This document shows, one piece after another, positions 60,389 through 64,000 of a DNA stretch of 64,000 bases. The notes under the pieces are model-generated. The model was not told where the DNA came from, did not search any database, and saw only the letters and a program-made list of their open reading frames with translations. Made by a program: the position numbers and the translations under genes. Within the stretch, counting starts at the first letter, position 1. Each line of letters starts with the position of its first letter. The stretch comes from Aquamicrobium sp. GTDB taxonomy: Bacteria > Pseudomonadota > Alphaproteobacteria > Rhizobiales > Rhizobiaceae. The stretch is from assembly GCA_019739225.1 (NCBI GenBank), contig JAHHDT010000001.1, forward strand, positions 682,001 to 746,000. The letters run 5' to 3'.

Positions 60389-62056
60389 TCAGTTGGCCTG
60401 CCGGCGCAGGAATGCCGGGATTTCGAGCTGGTCGTCATCCTGCGGCGCACGCGGCTGAACCGAGAGCCGGCCCTGGTCGTCAAGCTGCCCACGGCGCGGC
60501 GCGTAAGCCTGCGCTTCGCCCATCTGAGGACGGCGCTGCTCGGGCTGGCGCAGGCGCGGCTCGCGCGGCTGGGCCGGCTGAAGGCGCGCAGGCTCGTCTT
60601 CACGGCGACCTGCCGAGAGCCCCTGGGTCAGGCGCTTGAGCAAGCCCATCGGGCCGCGCTCCTCGCCGTCATGCGCATGCGGAGCTTCCAATTCAGCCCG
60701 CACGACCGGCGGAAAATCCTCGACGCGCGGCATGCGCGGCTGGACGGGTGCGGCCATCTGAGGCGCGGGGGCATGCTCAGCCACCGGTGCCGGACGCATC
60801 TGTACGGGCTGCTGCACCACCTGCGGAGCGGCAGCTTCCGGAGCCGGCTGCGCGAACAGCTTGCTCTGCGGGCGGAACTCCTGCTCGGCGGCGGCACGGG
60901 GAGCCGTGGCAGCCATTTCGGCGTTCATTTCCGCGATGCGGATCGCTTCGGCGACGGGATCGGCAGCACGCGGTGCTTCGGCCTGAACCGGCGCCGGCTG
61001 CGCCGGACGAACCTCGACCGGACGCTGTTGCTGCTGGACCGGCTTCTGCGGCTGGCGCACGGCAATCGGCGGCATGTTGATGTCCGCAGCCGACTTGTCG
61101 ATGCCCGTGGCGACGACCGAGACGCGGATGACGCCTTCCAGCTCTTCGTCGAAGGTCGCGCCAAGGATGATGTTGGCATCCTGGTCCACTTCCTCGCGGA
61201 TGCGGGTCGCAGCTTCGTCGACCTCGAACAGGGTCAGGTCGCGACCGCCGGTGATCGAGATCAGCAGGCCCTTGGCGCCCTTCATCGACGTCTCGTCGAG
61301 CAGCGGGTTGGCGATCGCCGCTTCGGCGGCTGCCATCGCGCGGCCTTCGCCGGAAGCCTCGCCGGTGCCCATCATCGCCTTGCCCATCTCGCGCATGACC
61401 GAGCGAACGTCGGCGAAGTCGAGATTGATGAGGCCTTCCTTGACCATCAGGTCGGTGATGCAGGCAACGCCCGAATAGAGCACCTGGTCGGCCATCGCGA
61501 AGGCGTCGGCGAAGGTGGTCTTGTCATTGGCGATGCGGAAGAGGTTCTGGTTCGGAATGACGATGAGGGTATCGACGCTCTTCTGCAGTTCCTCGATGCC
61601 CATGTCCGCCGTCTTCATGCGGCGCTGGCCTTCGAAATGGAACGGCTTGGTCACGACGCCCACAGTCAGGATGCCCTTCTCGCGGGCAGCCCGTGCGACG
61701 ACCGGCGCGGCACCGGTGCCCGTGCCGCCGCCCATGCCGGCAGTGACGAAGCACATATGCGTGTTGGAGAGATGATCGACGATCTCGTCGATGCACTCTT
61801 CGGCCGCGGCGCGCCCGACTTCCGGCTGCGAGCCGGCGCCCAGACCCTCGGTCACGTGCGCGCCGAGCTGGATCAGCCGGTCGGCCTTGGACTGCGTAAG
61901 CGCCTGTGCATCAGTGTTGGCAACGACGAAGTCGACACCACGCAGACCGGCGGTGATCATGTTGTTGACGGCATTGCCGCCACCACCACCGACACCGAAC
62001 ACGGTGATACGCGGCTTGAGTTCGGTAATGTCCGGCTTCTGCAGATTGATGCTCAT
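60389..62056 (-). CDS. ftsZ: Cell division protein FtsZ with long C-terminal linker
   Basis: A 555-residue tubulin homologue. The GTPase core (1-320) has [18 protein letters not shown] near 22, the tubulin signature [19 protein letters not shown] near 105 and the T7-loop region [12 protein letters not shown] Gln/Pro/Ala-rich linker of over 200 residues follows and ends in the conserved FtsA-binding peptide [13 protein letters not shown]. The long linker is typical of Rhizobiales. It builds the division ring. It follows ftsA with a 66-base gap. Confidence 0.97.
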   Translation of the reverse strand: MSINLQKPDITELKPRITVFGVGGGGGNAVNNMITAGLRGVDFVVANTDAQALTQSKADRLIQLGAHVTEGLGAGSQPEVGRAAAEECIDEIVDHLSNTHMCFVTAGMGGGTGTGAAPVVARAAREKGILTVGVVTKPFHFEGQRRMKTADMGIEELQKSVDTLIVIPNQNLFRIANDKTTFADAFAMADQVLYSGVACITDLMVKEGLINLDFADVRSVMREMGKAMMGTGEASGEGRAMAAAEAAIANPLLDETSMKGAKGLLISITGGRDLTLFEVDEAATRIREEVDQDANIILGATFDEELEGVIRVSVVATGIDKSAADINMPPIAVRQPQKPVQQQQRPVEVRPAQPAPVQAEAPRAADPVAEAIRIAEMNAEMAATAPRAAAEQEFRPQSKLFAQPAPEAAAPQVVQQPVQMRPAPVAEHAPAPQMAAPVQPRMPRVEDFPPVVRAELEAPHAHDGEERGPMGLLKRLTQGLSAGRREDEPARLQPAQPREPRLRQPEQRRPQMGEAQAYAPRRGQLDDQGRLSVQPRAPQDDDQLEIPAFLRRQAN

Positions 62057-62122
62057 TTTCCTCGTCCTTTTCGCCTTTCCCGCCGCTTCGCCGCCGCGGC
62101 TGCGTGGGGGCTATCCCCGCTG

Positions 62123-63436
62123 TTAGAAACTATCTTTGAACCACTGACTGACACGATGGAGCCTGCCGCCCGTACCGGTGCCCTTGAAACGCAAGACACC
62201 GCCCTTTCCGTACCGGCTCTCGGCCTCCGCGACCTGCGGATAGATCAGCAGGCCTACCGTGGTCGCGAATGCCGGCCCCTTGGCCGCTTCCGGCAGGCCG
62301 GTAACGCCCAGCGGGCGCCCCAGCCTTACATTGCGCGCGAGAATGCGCCGCGCCGCCTCGGGCAGGCCCGAAAGCTGGCTGGCACCGCCCGTAAGCACCA
62401 CGCGTTTGCCGACCACACCGCCGAAACCGGACTTGTTCAGCCGGTCCCGCACGATCTCGAGGGTCTCCTCGATCCGCGCGCGGATAATCTTGTTCATCAC
62501 GGAACGCGGCGCGTGCTGCGGCATCTCGCCATCGTCCGGGCCGATCGGCTGGATCGTCACCATGTCGCGGTCGTCGTCGACCGCCGGCAGAGCCGAACCG
62601 TGCATCACCTTCAGCCGCTCGGCATGTTCGCGGCCGGTCGAAAGTCCCCGTGCCAGATCCATTGTGACGTGCCCGCCGCCGATCGGCAGCACCTCGGCAT
62701 GAACGAACTTGCCCTCGGCGAAAATCGAGATGGTGGTCGTGCCGCCGCCCATGTCGATGCAGGCGGCGCCCATTTCGGCTTCGTCGTCGACCAGCGCCGA
62801 CAGCCCGCTTGCATAGGGCGTGGCGACCAGGCGCTCGACCGACAGATGCGAGCGGTTCACGCACAGTTCCAGATTGCGCAGCGGCGCAGCGTCGGCCGTC
62901 AGCACATGCATGTCGACACCCAGCACGTCGCCGATCATGCCGCGCGGATCACGAATCCCGCGCTCGGCGTCCAGCGAGAAGCCGACGGGCAGCGAATGCA
63001 CGACCTCGCGTTCCGCACGCAGCGCCTGCTTGGCGCCTGCGGTCAGCACACGCCGGATGTCGCCCTCGCCCGCTTCATGGCCGCCAAGATTGACCGAGGA
63101 CGAGAAGATCGTGCTCTTCATCCGCCCGGCAGACATGTTCACGAACAGCGACTCGACCGTCAGCCCGGCCATGCGCTCGGCCGCATCCACCGCCAGCCGG
63201 ATCGACTGCTCGGCGCGATCCAGGTCGATGATCGTGCCGGACTTCACACCCTGCGATTTCTGGTGCCCGATGCCGATGACCTTGACCTTGTGAGTGCGAC
63301 CGGGCAGCCGCTCGCTTTCCTCGCAGGGCTTCAGGCGGCCGATGACGCAGCACACCTTGGTGGAGCCGACATCCAGCACGGTCACGATGCCAGAGCGGCC
63401 GGCCGTCGAATCCTTTTGTCCGCCGAGCCAGTTCAT
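62123..63436 (-). CDS. ftsA: Cell division protein FtsA
   Basis: A 437-residue actin-like protein with VTVLDVGSTKVCCVIGRLKP near 20, GAACIDMGGGTTTISIFAEG near 215 and VVLTGGASQLSGLPEAA near 345. The C-terminal amphipathic helix (LHRVSQWFKDSF) anchors FtsZ filaments to the membrane. Its ATG overlaps the ftsQ stop (ATGA). Confidence 0.97.
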   Translation of the reverse strand: MNWLGGQKDSTAGRSGIVTVLDVGSTKVCCVIGRLKPCEESERLPGRTHKVKVIGIGHQKSQGVKSGTIIDLDRAEQSIRLAVDAAERMAGLTVESLFVNMSAGRMKSTIFSSSVNLGGHEAGEGDIRRVLTAGAKQALRAEREVVHSLPVGFSLDAERGIRDPRGMIGDVLGVDMHVLTADAAPLRNLELCVNRSHLSVERLVATPYASGLSALVDDEAEMGAACIDMGGGTTTISIFAEGKFVHAEVLPIGGGHVTMDLARGLSTGREHAERLKVMHGSALPAVDDDRDMVTIQPIGPDDGEMPQHAPRSVMNKIIRARIEETLEIVRDRLNKSGFGGVVGKRVVLTGGASQLSGLPEAARRILARNVRLGRPLGVTGLPEAAKGPAFATTVGLLIYPQVAEAESRYGKGGVLRFKGTGTGGRLHRVSQWFKDSF

Positions 63437-64000
63437 ATGCGACGCTCCGCAGGACGGTAGTTTTTGCCAAGGCGCTCCTTGAGCGCCGCTTCCCGCGCCA
63501 CCGCAGCATCCGGCGTCAGCTTGACGACAAGCCGGTCAGCAAAGCGCATGTCGACGGTCTCGATGTCGCGCGAAAGAAGGCCGTAGCGATGGTCGAGCGC
63601 CAGAAGGTCGCGCAACGCCTCGTCCTCGCCGCGCTCGGGCAGCTTGACGGTCATGCCGTTTTCAAGACGCAGATCCCAACGCCGTTCGGAGACGCGCACA
63701 TAGCCGCGTACGCGTCCGGCGAGATCGGGGTATCCGGCCACCTTTGAGACGAATGCCGCGGCAGGCTCCTCAGCCCCGACGCCGACAACGAGCGGCAAAG
63801 CGCGGTGACGTGCACCCGAAAGCGGCGCGATCGTGCTGCCATCGCTTTCGATCAGCGAAAGCCTGCTGCCCTGCTGCCAGATGGCGAAAGGCTCGCGCTC
63901 GACGATCTTCACTTCAAGCGTGGCGGGATAAATCTTGCGAACCGAGGCATCCTCGACCCAGGGCAGGCTGGCGATGCGGTCGCGCGCGTCCTGGACATCA
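63433..64000 (-). CDS. ftsQ: Cell division protein FtsQ (5' end off window)
   Basis: The C-terminal 188 residues of FtsQ. The frame enters at the window edge with DARDRIASLPWVEDASVRKI, the end of the POTRA domain and its link, followed by YPATLEVKIVEREPFAIWQQ and the beta domain with LPLVVGVGAEEPAAAFVSKV. It is the periplasmic part that links FtsA/Z to FtsB and FtsL. The apparent ATG at 63912 lies inside the protein and is not the start. Confidence 0.95.
   Translation of the reverse strand, partial: DVQDARDRIASLPWVEDASVRKIYPATLEVKIVEREPFAIWQQGSRLSLIESDGSTIAPLSGARHRALPLVVGVGAEEPAAAFVSKVAGYPDLAGRVRGYVRVSERRWDLRLENGMTVKLPERGEDEALRDLLALDHRYGLLSRDIETVDMRFADRLVVKLTPDAAVAREAALKERLGKNYRPAERRI

Noticed and set aside
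60371-63460. A 1,029-codon open frame on the plus strand across ftsZ and ftsA
   Set aside because: It is antisense to two certain genes; its composition is Arg/His-rich with no domain. Long shadow frames are expected in GC-rich DNA.

Overview
The window is GC-rich, densely coded alphaproteobacterial chromosome, almost certainly from a rhizobial (Hyphomicrobiales) lineage close to Mesorhizobium and relatives. The signs are: the ftsQ-ftsA-ftsZ-lpxC-bamD-recN-ligA order at the right end, the thyA-folA-hflK-hflC-DUF2065-degP block, a circularly permuted two-piece tmRNA gene whose tag reads AANDNYAEARLAA, SspB followed by DUF4169 and a ribbon-helix-helix protein, an aqpS-type arsenic operon, and rhizobial palindromic repeats. 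No phage, integrase, transposase, CRISPR array or tRNA was seen.

Layout. 1-3.8 kb: a His/Gly-rich PadR regulator with a perfect palindrome in front of it, an ECF sigma factor coupled to a membrane-anchored VWA protein, and a small 4Fe-4S protein. 3.9-4.05 kb: two inverted copies of a palindromic intergenic repeat. 4.2-13.4 kb: a corrinoid-dependent methyl-transfer cluster. An MttB-family methyltransferase points left; rightward run the corrinoid protein, DUF1638, a secreted DUF4893-like protein, a 'virulence factor' domain protein, an MTHFR_C protein, MetF, a methyl-THF methyltransferase and an ASKHA/2Fe-2S reactivase. Together these can move a methyl group from a methylated amine (a betaine is likely) onto a corrinoid, then to tetrahydrofolate, then oxidise it. 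13.4-17.4 kb: a hydrolase, a LysR regulator opposite two small proteins, and a GlxA/AraC regulator. 17.4-24.4 kb: protein quality control (DegP, HflKC), folate/thymidylate genes and ssrA.

24.4-28.9 kb is an arsenic operon read leftward: arsR, LMW-type arsC, aqpS, glutaredoxin-type arsC, arsH, a second arsR and an ArsK-like MFS exporter. 28.9-33 kb, divergent from it, is a BigR-type sulfide-detoxification operon (persulfide dioxygenase-like MBL protein, BigR, two YeeE/YedE halves) with a SulP permease appended. 33-43.3 kb holds a TetR/MFS efflux pair, SspB and two small genes, a giant AsmA protein, a GlcD-type FAD oxidase, a thioesterase and a glyoxalase-like protein.

43.5-53.9 kb: a UvrD/PcrA helicase carrying an in-frame palindromic repeat insertion, an outer-membrane protein, small secreted proteins, an acetyltransferase, SCO, PrmA, aminopeptidase P and AzlCD. 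54.1-64 kb: ligA, recN, bamD, lpxC, ftsZ, ftsA and the 3' part of ftsQ, all leftward.

The items most worth a second look are the methyl-transfer cluster with its uncharacterised members and Arg-rich protein tails, the repeat element translated inside the helicase, the merged arsenic and BigR loci with recognisable operator candidates, and a probable CTG start for AsmA.
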